Made by a program: the position numbers and the translations under genes. This document shows positions 50,301-58,675 of a stretch of DNA of 64,000 nucleotides, in pieces. Source of the DNA: SAR324 cluster bacterium (GTDB lineage: Bacteria > SAR324 > NAC60-12); the NCBI GenBank assembly GCA_028281495.1, contig JANQJU010000070.1, positions 25,175 to 89,174 on the forward strand, given 5' to 3'. The notes under the pieces are model-generated. The model searched no databases. It saw only the letters and a list, made by a program, of their open reading frames with translations, and was not told where the DNA came from. Each line of letters opens with the position of its first letter. Within the stretch, counting starts at the first letter, position 1.

Positions 50301-52541
50301 ATGAAACCCTTGTTGAAACAAGTAACTAAGGTCACGATTGCCAAAAAAATCGGGTTCATTGTGATCGGATTTTTTGGCACTATAATCGCGCTGATCTTGG
50401 TGGCTCGAATTGGTCTCATTCAAATCCAGCAGGCAGTCCTGGATATGGAGGACGTGAAAACCAAAGGGATCAAAATCGAGCGACTCGTCGCTTTGATCGA
50501 GCAAGCACGAGGTGCCGAACGAGAGTTCTTTTTAACCAAAGATCTTCAGTACATACCTCAAGTGGTGAGTGCTATTGAACAAGGAAAAACACTTGTGCAG
50601 GAAATCGGAGAATTCGAAACCACGCAGGATCCGTCAGGTGAGATGTCTGAAGCTGGAAATTCTGATTCCGGACAAGTGAATTGGCCCAACGCTGCTGAAA
50701 AAGTCGCCAACTCGGAGCCAGCAGAAGTTGAAGCCTCTTCGGTTTGGTTGGAAGATTCGGATGAACCGTTTGAGGACACGGAAGGAGAAACAGTCGCGAA
50801 TGGTGGTGAGGAACAAGATGTCGTGGGTGCAGCTTGGTTGGATGGGGCCGAAGGGTCTTTCGAAGACGAAGAAACGGTGCTGACGGATGAAGAACCTGAA
50901 GAAACTCCAACACAGGCGGCTTTAGTTGACAGCCCGCCCGTTTCCACCGCCGCCGAAGCGCCAGATGACTCAACCATTCCTTTGACCAATGAGCAAAAAA
51001 TTGGGCAGCAGCTTCTCTTGATTTCCCAAATTCTCGATCAGTATCTGGTCAATTTTGACAAAGTGGTGGGATTGGAAAAAATCAAAGGCCTCACTCCAGG
51101 AGAAGGATTTCAAGGTATCTTTTCCAGCAACGCTCAAGTCACGGAAGAAATCTTTGCGGACATGAATCGTGTAGATTTCATGATCAAATTTTTGAAGGTT
51201 CGCAACGATGAGAAAGATTATCTAACAGGACGCCTCAACGAAACCAGCCCGATCCGGAATGGGGTTAAGGAGCTAGAGCGACTTGTTGCTGAATCCGATC
51301 TTGCCGACAACTTAAAAGCACGTTTGAGTGAAGCCCTTAAAAAATATCTGTCTAACTTCGACCGGGTCGTCCTGAGCAATTTTGAGATTACCGAAGCCCG
51401 TGGACAATTTGCTCAAAACGTCCGAGAAATTCCGCCATTGTTGGCAGAACTCAAAGCGTCCATCAACAATGACATTGAAGATATCGTATTCAATGCAAAC
51501 GACACTCAGGACAATGTGGCAACCAATCTGTTCCTGTGTGGGTTTGCAGGGTTGGTTGTGTTTTCAATTATTGGAATTTTGATTGCAATGCGTATCACGC
51601 GTCCGATTCACGGAATGATCGAAAGTTTTGAAGTGATTGCGGAAGGGGATTTTTTACATCGAGTCGAAACCAGCACTCGTGATGAAACCCGCGATCTTGG
51701 AAAAATGATGAATCATTTTATCAAGAAGCTAGCGAAGCGTTTTCGAAAGATTGCTCAATACGCCCAAATGGTCGATGGCGAAGCAGATGAAGTGGCCCAA
51801 GCCGTAGCCGTGCAGCTCAACAACTTGCGCGAGTTGGCCGAGTTGGCCAATTTGCAATCGGCGGCCGCTCAACGCACGTCTTCCAATATTCGTCAGATTC
51901 AAGAGCGGATTAATCAAACCGCATCGAGTGCCAAGGATGCGGATCAAGTGGCTAAAAACTCTGAGACCGAAAGTGGCAAAGGCACGGAGGCAGTTCAACA
52001 AATGAAAACCCGGATGCACAACATTCAGGAAACTGCCAAACAAGTGAATAAGTCAGTGATGTCGATCAATGCAATTGCCAAACAAACCAATTTACTCTCG
52101 TTGAACGCGGCCATTGAAGCTGCTAAAGCGGGAGAACAAGGAAAAGGTTTTGCAGTGGTCGCGGATGAGGTTCGGCGCTTGGCGGAAAACTCGGGGAAGG
52201 TGACAAAAGAAATTCAGAGCATGATACGGGAGAACAACGACCGCATCCAACAAGGTGAGGAAGTTGTCATCGTCGTCGAAGAGAGCTTGATTCGGATTAA
52301 CGAAAAAATCCGCCACAGTGCTGAGATCGCGTCGGTCATTTCAATAGCTACGGAAGAACAAAACACAGCAATTCAGGAAATCAGCGAAACTCTCAAAGAT
52401 CTGGAACAGGATAGCATTCGAGTGGCGTCCATTTCTGAAGAAATGGAAACCAAGGCCGATCAGCAGTCTTATCTTGCTAAATCCACCTCGCAGCACATCA
52501 CCACCCTTTTCAATCAGATTCAGCATTTCCGATACGAATGA
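50301..52541 (+). CDS. Methyl-accepting chemotaxis protein with acidic insert
   Basis: The protein is 746 aa from ATG 50301; a GTG at 50292 is an alternative. Membrane helix 1 is about 17-40 (GFIVIGFFGTIIALILVARI) and helix 2 about 412-434 (LFLCGFAGLVVFSIIGILIA). The periplasmic region is unusually long; residues about 108-230 are a very acidic, proline-rich stretch with imperfect repeats (SVWLEDSDEPFEDTEGET, GAAWLDGAEGSFEDEE). HAMP and the signalling hairpin follow, tip INAIAKQTNLLSLNAAIEAA with KAGEQGKGFAVVADEVRRLA. It signals to CheA/CheW; the ligand is unknown. The acidic insert is the odd feature. Confidence 0.92.
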   Translation: MKPLLKQVTKVTIAKKIGFIVIGFFGTIIALILVARIGLIQIQQAVLDMEDVKTKGIKIERLVALIEQARGAEREFFLTKDLQYIPQVVSAIEQGKTLVQEIGEFETTQDPSGEMSEAGNSDSGQVNWPNAAEKVANSEPAEVEASSVWLEDSDEPFEDTEGETVANGGEEQDVVGAAWLDGAEGSFEDEETVLTDEEPEETPTQAALVDSPPVSTAAEAPDDSTIPLTNEQKIGQQLLLISQILDQYLVNFDKVVGLEKIKGLTPGEGFQGIFSSNAQVTEEIFADMNRVDFMIKFLKVRNDEKDYLTGRLNETSPIRNGVKELERLVAESDLADNLKARLSEALKKYLSNFDRVVLSNFEITEARGQFAQNVREIPPLLAELKASINNDIEDIVFNANDTQDNVATNLFLCGFAGLVVFSIIGILIAMRITRPIHGMIESFEVIAEGDFLHRVETSTRDETRDLGKMMNHFIKKLAKRFRKIAQYAQMVDGEADEVAQAVAVQLNNLRELAELANLQSAAAQRTSSNIRQIQERINQTASSAKDADQVAKNSETESGKGTEAVQQMKTRMHNIQETAKQVNKSVMSINAIAKQTNLLSLNAAIEAAKAGEQGKGFAVVADEVRRLAENSGKVTKEIQSMIRENNDRIQQGEEVVIVVEESLIRINEKIRHSAEIASVISIATEEQNTAIQEISETLKDLEQDSIRVASISEEMETKADQQSYLAKSTSQHITTLFNQIQHFRYE

Positions 52542-52549
52542 ACCTGCCT

Positions 52550-52580
52550 GGGACATAGGAACTTTAAAACCCTATGTCCC
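52550..52580 (+). terminator. Strong hairpin after the second chemoreceptor
   Basis: GGGACATAGG (52550-52559) and CCTATGTCCC (52571-52580) form a perfect 10-bp stem with an 11-base loop, nine bases after the chemoreceptor stop. A further ATGTCCCAATTTTT follows but no immediate T tract, so it is a likely transcript end or stabilising hairpin. Confidence 0.55.
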
Positions 52581-52650
52581 TCAAACCTCATGTCCCAATT
52601 TTTCATAAGTCTTCAATTTTCCTGGAACCGTTGCTAAATTTCGGTTGCTA

Positions 52651-53547
52651 TTATTGGGGAAGCTTCCCAGGGTCCAACCACAACTCTTTCCGTTCCAATG
52701 GAGTGAGAGGCGACAAATTTGGATTTTCGATGGCAAAGGATCTTCGGTTTTGCAAATTCACCGATTCCAGCAATTCTTTGTGATATTTGAAAAAAACCTG
52801 ATCGAATGTCCCATCGGCAATCATCCGATTCAACCCTTCTTCGATACGCTCAGCTAATTGAGGGCGTTTGGGGGTGACAAAGAAATAGACCGGTAAATAC
52901 AGTCGCAGCATCAAATTTTCCTCAATGTGCAAAGTGGGAAACTGATCTTTCCGAGCCGCATATTCTTGTGGCGCTTCATTGATACCCCGCGGAAAATAAT
53001 CGAATCGGCGACCTACCAACATCGAGAACAGTCCTTCATAACTCGAGCCCGTGACTAACTTGAACTGATTGTGTTGGAACACAGGAGTAATGGACCATTG
53101 CTTGCCTGATCCCGCATTGAGCTGTTTCAGTTCATCTAAATTTCGGATTTGTGCAAACTTGGGTTGGTCCTCTTTCCGAATGAGGAAAATTCGATATCCC
53201 AACAATCCCTTCATCACCGGAATCCGAACGGGAAGCAGCTCCGCTTCCCAGTCTTTTCGAGTTGCTGCAGAGATTACATGCAACCCTTTACCCTGCTTCA
53301 ATTCTTCGCGTGCGCGCTCCCACTGCAATTTGACTTTGGTATACTCCAAACGATAGTCCCCATATGCATCGACTGTATGTGCCAATGCAGATTCCAACAA
53401 CGCACGTGGATATAAAAGCCGTGTGTCTTGCTCCGATTGTGGGCGACTCAGCAAAATCGCCTCTTGTGCTAAGACGGGTGTCATGCTCCCGATGAAACAA
53501 ACCAATGCCAACAATGCCCCCCGAATCTTATTGATAAAAATTTTCAT
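52651..53547 (-). CDS. Periplasmic binding protein, amino-acid type (SBP_bac_3)
   Basis: The protein is 298 aa from ATG 53547, preceded by GAGGGGAGT. A signal peptide (INKIRGALLALVCFIGSMTP) precedes a family-3 fold (TRKDWEAELLPVRIPVMKGL, LGYRIFLIRKEDQPKF, SGKQWSITPVFQHNQFKLVT) ending LAERIEEGLNRMIADGTFDQVFFKYH. No ABC permease or kinase is adjacent, so its partner is unknown. It is convergent with the chemoreceptor at 50301-52541, which might be its receptor partner; that is speculative. Several such orphan binding proteins occur in this window. Confidence 0.82.
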   Translation of the reverse strand: MKIFINKIRGALLALVCFIGSMTPVLAQEAILLSRPQSEQDTRLLYPRALLESALAHTVDAYGDYRLEYTKVKLQWERAREELKQGKGLHVISAATRKDWEAELLPVRIPVMKGLLGYRIFLIRKEDQPKFAQIRNLDELKQLNAGSGKQWSITPVFQHNQFKLVTGSSYEGLFSMLVGRRFDYFPRGINEAPQEYAARKDQFPTLHIEENLMLRLYLPVYFFVTPKRPQLAERIEEGLNRMIADGTFDQVFFKYHKELLESVNLQNRRSFAIENPNLSPLTPLERKELWLDPGKLPQ

Positions 53548-53635
53548 ACTCCCCTCATTAAGCATGCTTTAGATAATGATATTCCTCGATCACAAGTAGC
53601 CCGCTTGAAACCCTACCGACTTGTCAGCGATTCGG

Positions 53636-55324
53636 CTAGTTGTTTGTATTTCGAGACGCCTCGATCAATGTGTTTATACGGTGATTCACCTTTTGCAACA
53701 GATGTGGCGGCCCCGACTGATATTGTTTTTGCAACTGGGATAACTCGTTTAGAGACTCAGAAGTCTTTCCACCCGCTTCCAACGCGTAACTATAAATTAA
53801 GCTCATATAACCTATGGCCTCTCTCGGGGGAAGGACCTTCGAAGGTACGAGTGTATCCTTCAATTTGCTGAGGAGGATTGGATCGGCGACGCGTTTAAAC
53901 ACAATGGTATAGCGATCCGAAAAATGATGAGAGAATAGGTTTTGCGAAAGCATATATTCCAGAGTTTGCAAAAAAGGAGCATCGTACTCTACGAAATGGA
54001 ACCAGGCCATGTTGACTAAAACGTAATCCGCGTGATCCAGTCGATGGCGTATCAAGTGCTTTCGATTGGAGAGCAACGTGTGCAATAAAGCGCTGGTGGT
54101 CAAATGAGCTTCTTGAGGAATTGTTGCTAGCGCGGGGGTAAGATCCAAGTCTAAGATATTATTGGGAGACGGCCTTAAACTTTCAATCTGGGCATGCATT
54201 CGTTGATAACCCCATGCCCCCGAGACTCCACAAATTGCAATCAGGGTAAAAAGGACGGTCATCATGGCAAGACTAGGACGAAGCATAACCAAGCAAAATT
54301 TTCTAAAACGGACCACCCCAAAAATGTAAGCAACCGTGATGATCGACATCGGAGCAAAGCCATAATAATTCAGTAAGCTGCCAGTTTCACTGTAGGTATA
54401 CATCAAAAATTCAGAGGTCAATGGCAGGAGAAACACAGGAACGAAAAACACAGGAAAAAACAGGAATAGGACTTTGTTTTCCATTAAAAATGCAAAAATA
54501 TCTAATACAGGAATGCCTCGTTCAAAAAATGCCTTGATGATCTTGTGGCTATGCTGCGGAACCACATCCAAAGCTCCCGGCAACAGAAAATTTCCAACCC
54601 CGAAAAAAAGGAGGCACAGCCCAACACCCGCGAGGCTTTCGATCCGAGTGTGCTTATCTTTTATAACCAGAAGTGTGCATGCAACGGCCGCAATCACAGG
54701 GAGGTTTTCTTTGATTCCCAACAGTAAAAAAAAGCATAAAAACAGCCGGGACGAAACATAAACAGAAGTACAAAGAAATTGCAGAAGGTTGTGGGAATGA
54801 GAAGAAATCTTTTTTTGTCGGTATGTCAGAAAAAAGTATACGGTTGCAAACACTAAAGGGGGGATCAGACAGTCGTGATGAAATCCACCTCCTAAATCGT
54901 ACGATGCAACCAATGTGACAGGGTGCAAGAGGTAAGCAATCGATATCAGGACTGAGAGCCAAGGTGCTCGTAAGATTTCTTGAGAAATTCTGTAAATAAA
55001 GAAAGTGCTAACAACTGGGACAGTACTGGTTACTACAATCAAAAATACAGGAGATGGGAACCACTGATAGAGAGGAGCCATCAAAAGTAATGTGGGTGCA
55101 AAATGTTCCACTAAAAATGTAGGGTATCCATAATTGAAATACAATTGATCGGAGTAGAGTATCTGATCCCAAAAATTCGTGTTCCACAGGTAATTGAGGT
55201 AGGTGGCGATATCTCCGTGCATGAAACCGTTTTTCAATGCTTCGTACCGCAAGTACAACAAAATGCTGCAAACCATCGTGACCGCTGAAAACAAAATAAG
55301 CGGTGGCAATAGTGTTTTTTTCAT
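53636..55324 (-). CDS. DUF2079-family polytopic membrane protein
   Basis: The protein is 562 aa from ATG 55324; the open frame extends to 55396 into the divergent gene. About ten membrane helices (LFSAVTMVCSILLYLRYEAL, FLCFFLLLGIKENLPVIAAV) with a conserved loop FMHGDIATYLNYLWNTNFWD and a soluble C-terminal part (PSPNNILDLDLTPALATIPQ) are typical of DUF2079, a GT-C-like group of predicted glycosyltransferases. The start abuts the divergent retropepsin-like gene, so the two share a very small promoter region or have starts inside each other's leader. Confidence 0.82.
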   Translation of the reverse strand: MKKTLLPPLILFSAVTMVCSILLYLRYEALKNGFMHGDIATYLNYLWNTNFWDQILYSDQLYFNYGYPTFLVEHFAPTLLLMAPLYQWFPSPVFLIVVTSTVPVVSTFFIYRISQEILRAPWLSVLISIAYLLHPVTLVASYDLGGGFHHDCLIPPLVFATVYFFLTYRQKKISSHSHNLLQFLCTSVYVSSRLFLCFFLLLGIKENLPVIAAVACTLLVIKDKHTRIESLAGVGLCLLFFGVGNFLLPGALDVVPQHSHKIIKAFFERGIPVLDIFAFLMENKVLFLFFPVFFVPVFLLPLTSEFLMYTYSETGSLLNYYGFAPMSIITVAYIFGVVRFRKFCLVMLRPSLAMMTVLFTLIAICGVSGAWGYQRMHAQIESLRPSPNNILDLDLTPALATIPQEAHLTTSALLHTLLSNRKHLIRHRLDHADYVLVNMAWFHFVEYDAPFLQTLEYMLSQNLFSHHFSDRYTIVFKRVADPILLSKLKDTLVPSKVLPPREAIGYMSLIYSYALEAGGKTSESLNELSQLQKQYQSGPPHLLQKVNHRINTLIEASRNTNN

Positions 55325-55345
55325 TTGATTCCATCGAAGGCAGTC

Positions 55346-56122
55346 ATGAAAGAATTTTTCAAACGGATGCTCACAGACATCGAAGAGGAGTCCCACAAAA
55401 ATCGCAATGAAAATGAAATAGATGCGGAAAGCGGGGCGTTCAACCGAAAACGATTTTTTATTACCCTTTTGCTATTGGCCAGTCTAGCAGTCTTACTCTA
55501 TCAACAATTCGGGTATATGTTGCCTTCCGAAGTCGATACAGGAGACATCCTCTATTTCGCCATTATGTCGGGTCTTGTTAGTTTTTGGGTGGCCTCCGAT
55601 ACAATCCAACTCAAAAAATTGGGCCGAACACTCGTGTTATGGGGGAGTTTTGCATTGGTTCTCATGACGGCCTATAGCTATCGGTTCGAGATTCAACAAT
55701 GGAAAGATCGCCTATTGGGAAACCTAAGCCCTCATCATGGGGTGGCATTGGAAGAACGATCCTTGAGCTTTCCTTTGGATTCCGATGGCCATTTCTACAT
55801 CGTAGCCCACGTCAACCAACGACCATTACGGTTTCTCGTGGATACTGGTGCGAGTCATATCATATTCCCACCTCGTGCGGCGGAAGCGCTCGGTTTTGAT
55901 TTGGACCGCCTGTCTTTTATCCATCCATTCCAAACTGCCAATGGACGAATTTATGGGGCACCCATCGAACTACAAAACATTCGGGTGGGTGGCTTTTATT
56001 TGTCCAATGTGAGTGCTTTTGTGAATGAATCTCCGATGGACTATCCCCTTTTGGGCATGACCTTCTTTAAAGAGTTGAAGAGGTATCAAGTGGAAAATGG
56101 GATGTTGACTTTACACTGGTAG
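55346..56122 (+). CDS. Membrane-anchored retropepsin-like aspartic protease (clan AA)
   Basis: The protein is 258 aa from ATG 55346 with GAAGGC upstream; a TTG at 55325 is an alternative. Three hydrophobic helices (FFITLLLLASLAVLLYQQFG, IMSGLVSFWVASDTIQLKKL, LVLWGSFALVLMTAYSY) precede a soluble domain of about 120 residues carrying the catalytic FLVDTGASHIIFPPRAAEAL and a second conserved loop PLLGMTFFKELKRY. TIGR02281-type single-domain aspartyl proteases like this act as dimers. The target protein is unknown. It is divergent from the DUF2079 gene and upstream of a small protein gene. Confidence 0.85.
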   Translation: MKEFFKRMLTDIEEESHKNRNENEIDAESGAFNRKRFFITLLLLASLAVLLYQQFGYMLPSEVDTGDILYFAIMSGLVSFWVASDTIQLKKLGRTLVLWGSFALVLMTAYSYRFEIQQWKDRLLGNLSPHHGVALEERSLSFPLDSDGHFYIVAHVNQRPLRFLVDTGASHIIFPPRAAEALGFDLDRLSFIHPFQTANGRIYGAPIELQNIRVGGFYLSNVSAFVNESPMDYPLLGMTFFKELKRYQVENGMLTLHW

Positions 56123-56225
56123 AAAAATCAGACTTTGGCCTCACCTTTGCTTTCCTTGGGGTACGTAGAGAAAATGCGAATGCAAATGGTAATTTTTTCC
56201 GGGGTTGTGATTTATGGAAGGATTT

Positions 56226-56369
56226 ATGAACGAATACTATCGACTGTTGGGAGAGATTCAGGATGCCCAAGACGTGATTGGTCTCGCTTTTCAATTTTGT
56301 AATGGTGAAATATCGTGGGAAGAATATGAAGGTGAGTTGGCAAAATTAAAAGACATTGATCCGGTTTGA
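56226..56369 (+). CDS. 47-residue small acidic protein
   Basis: An ATG at 56226 is preceded by GGAAGGATTT, a strong ribosome site. The 47-residue peptide (MNEYYRLLGEIQDAQDVIGL, then AFQFCNGEISWEEYEGELAK and LKDIDPV) is acidic and helical. The stop TGA at 56367-56369 is followed within 30 bases by a strong bidirectional terminator. No known family. It lies between the protease gene and ihfA, about 103 bases after the protease. The good ribosome site, composition and tight terminator support it as a real gene. Confidence 0.65.
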   Translation: MNEYYRLLGEIQDAQDVIGLAFQFCNGEISWEEYEGELAKLKDIDPV

Positions 56370-56394
56370 AAACGCCACTGCCCTGGCGTTCTGC

Positions 56395-56436
56395 CAAAAA
56401 GCCCTGACCTCTGCACAGAGGCAGGGCTTTTTTTAT
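56395..56436. terminator. Bidirectional rho-independent terminator
   Basis: AAGCCCTG-A-CCTCTG, a short loop, then CAGAGG-CAGGGCTT form a stem of about 14 bp with one bulge, followed by a run of T (and preceded by A on the other strand). It closes the small-protein gene on the + strand and the ihfA gene on the - strand. It overlaps the ihfA stop by a few bases. Confidence 0.93.
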
Positions 56437-56711
56437 TCCGGATTCAATTCGTTTCGCCATACTTTGGACGGACAAAACGTGACCACTCGCCGAGCACTGA
56501 TTTCGTACTCTTTGTTGCTTTTGGGATCACGTCCGGGACGCGACTTTTTGTCCCGAAGTTCAAATTTGCCGAAACCGCTGATCAAGACATCTTCCCCAGT
56601 AGATAGATTGGTTTTAATAATCTCGATGATGCGATTGACCAGAACCTCGGAATCTTCGAATGACAGCCCTTCCTGCCGTTGTAACGCTCGCATTATGTCT
56701 ACTTTGACCAT
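56433..56711 (-). CDS. ihfA: Integration host factor alpha subunit
   Basis: The protein is 92 aa with the HU/IHF beta-arm signature (GFGKFELRDKKSRPGRDPKS) and the IHF-alpha-like ISARRVVTF. The N-terminal helices read MVKVDIMRALQRQEGLSFED. IHF bends DNA sharply and assists recombination and transcription. It could also be an HU paralogue; the RPGR-DP and ISARRVVTF features favour IHF alpha. CAGGAGGTTTT precedes the ATG. Confidence 0.85.
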   Translation of the reverse strand: MVKVDIMRALQRQEGLSFEDSEVLVNRIIEIIKTNLSTGEDVLISGFGKFELRDKKSRPGRDPKSNKEYEISARRVVTFCPSKVWRNELNPE

Positions 56712-56937
56712 AAAACCTCCTGCCTGAAAACATAACCTTTGGGGAAACTGAGGCTCACGTTACCCCACGTACCTCTAGGAAATCAATGGAAAAATTTCAC
56801 TTTTCCTGCCTCACCCTTTTAGCGTTGGACTGGAAATACAAAGAGAGAGTGTGCTAGAACAAAATTACTTGTCTTGCACTACGTCGTTTATGTAAACGGG
56901 CTTGTTTTTTCCTCTCTTGTAAGTCTTGGAGCATGGA

Positions 56938-58665
56938 ATGCGGAGCAAACGAAGCACTAAACTTTTCGACGACAATCGAGCCATTTTGGATTATTTGCGG
57001 CATTCTCGTCTTCTAGGACATTTGCCGGATGAATTGCTACAAAAATTGGTGCCTTTGTCAGAAATCAGGCGTTATTTGGCGGGCACCGAAGTGCTGTCTG
57101 AGGGGCGTCCGAACGACAAAGTCTATTTTTTGATGCGTGGAACGCTTTCGATATACATAGGCGGAGAACTCATTTCAACGCTTCGGAGAACGGGCGATAT
57201 TGTGGGTGAAATGAGCATTATCAGTGAAAAACCGTGCTCGGCCACTGTTGTTGCCAGCACACCGGTGGATATGCTGAGCATTCTCTCCCGCGATATCGGG
57301 CAATACTCCGATTTGCACCCCGAAGAATTACAAAATGTACTTTACCGTGTATTTGCGCGGATTTTGTCAGACAAATTGGTGCTTACGAATTACAAAGCCA
57401 AGCAATTTGAGGCCACCAATCGATTGCTCAAAGATGCACAAGGGCGTCTACAAAATGCGTTATACGATCTCGAACGTCACTCCGATTCACTGTTTGATGA
57501 AAAAGAGCGTTTGGCTGTAACCTTGCGAAGCATTGGAGATGGGGTGATCGCCGTTGATACACAAGAACGAATTATCTTGTACAACCAGAAAGCAGAAGAA
57601 TTGACTGGTTGGCCTTGTGAAGAAGCAATGGGGCGTCCATTACCAGACATATTTAGGCTCATTCATGAAGAAACCCACGAGAGTCTGGTTAGCCCTGTCA
57701 AAAAAGTGATTGAAGAACAACTGCCACAAGGGCTGCCAAATCATTCCGAGTTGGTCTCGAAAGATGGTACCGAACATTTGGTCGCTTCAAGTGTCGCTCC
57801 TATGAAAGATCGGAAAGAAGAGGTGATTGGGGCCGTTTTAGTATTTCGCGACATTACTAAAATCAAAAAAGCAGAAGCCGAATTGCTTCTTGCCAAAGAA
57901 CGAGAGTCGGAACTGAAAACTGCCGCAGCCGTGCAACAAACATTGTTTCCCAAAACAGTCCCCCAATTGAGTCCAGTGGAAATTGCATGTTTCTTTCAAT
58001 CTGCCACTGAGACCGGTGGAGATTGGTATGGATTCATGACCAAATTTGAACGAAAACTGTATTTGCTGATCGGTGACGTGACAGGACATGGCTCCCCTGC
58101 AGCATTGATCACAGCGACCGCAAGTGCGACTTGTCGTACCTTGGAAACGATGTACAAAGAACATGATGAAATTCCATCTCCTTCTGAAATTCTTCGCCAT
58201 TTGAATCAAGCCATTCTGGAGGCCGGGAGTTCTGATTACATGATGACCTTTTTTGTCGGTCAGTTGGATTTGGATACCGGTCAACTCGTTTTTTCCAGTG
58301 CGGGGCATACATTTCCCATTCTTATCAAACCGGACGGCGAAACGAGACATTTGCTCAATCACAATTTCCCATTGGGGCTGAGCCAGATTGCTCAATTCAC
58401 TGAAGAAATGATCGAATTGAAGGCAGACGATCTGTTATTTTTTTATACCGATGGGTTGGTCGAGAATCCAAATTCTGAAGGAGATATGTGGGGGGAACGC
58501 CGATTAGAACATTATCTGAAGATTCATCGTGGTTTACCTGTGCAACGCTTGATCTGGCAATTGCAGGCAGAGCTTCAAAAATTCATTGCCCCCTGCCCTC
58601 AAGAAGATGATGTCACGATGGTTTTGCTCCGAGTGTCAAAACCTTTTCCATTGCAACAAGAGTAA
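56938..58665 (+). CDS. Cyclic-nucleotide-binding / PAS / SpoIIE-type PP2C phosphatase
   Basis: The protein is 575 aa from ATG 56938 with GGAG upstream; a TTG at 56926 is an alternative. A cNMP-binding domain (about 30-150, VYFLMRGTLSIYIGGELIST) precedes a helical linker, a PAS domain (about 195-320, GDGVIAVDTQERIILYNQKA) and a SpoIIE/PP2C domain (about 340-565, LIGDVTGHGSPAALITATAS, GLVENPNSEGDMW, DDVTMVLLR). Such phosphatases commonly control anti-sigma or stress partner-switching cascades. The effector protein is not adjacent. It is convergent with the GT39 gene. Confidence 0.93.
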   Translation: MRSKRSTKLFDDNRAILDYLRHSRLLGHLPDELLQKLVPLSEIRRYLAGTEVLSEGRPNDKVYFLMRGTLSIYIGGELISTLRRTGDIVGEMSIISEKPCSATVVASTPVDMLSILSRDIGQYSDLHPEELQNVLYRVFARILSDKLVLTNYKAKQFEATNRLLKDAQGRLQNALYDLERHSDSLFDEKERLAVTLRSIGDGVIAVDTQERIILYNQKAEELTGWPCEEAMGRPLPDIFRLIHEETHESLVSPVKKVIEEQLPQGLPNHSELVSKDGTEHLVASSVAPMKDRKEEVIGAVLVFRDITKIKKAEAELLLAKERESELKTAAAVQQTLFPKTVPQLSPVEIACFFQSATETGGDWYGFMTKFERKLYLLIGDVTGHGSPAALITATASATCRTLETMYKEHDEIPSPSEILRHLNQAILEAGSSDYMMTFFVGQLDLDTGQLVFSSAGHTFPILIKPDGETRHLLNHNFPLGLSQIAQFTEEMIELKADDLLFFYTDGLVENPNSEGDMWGERRLEHYLKIHRGLPVQRLIWQLQAELQKFIAPCPQEDDVTMVLLRVSKPFPLQQE

Positions 58666-58675
58666 ACCAGATCCC

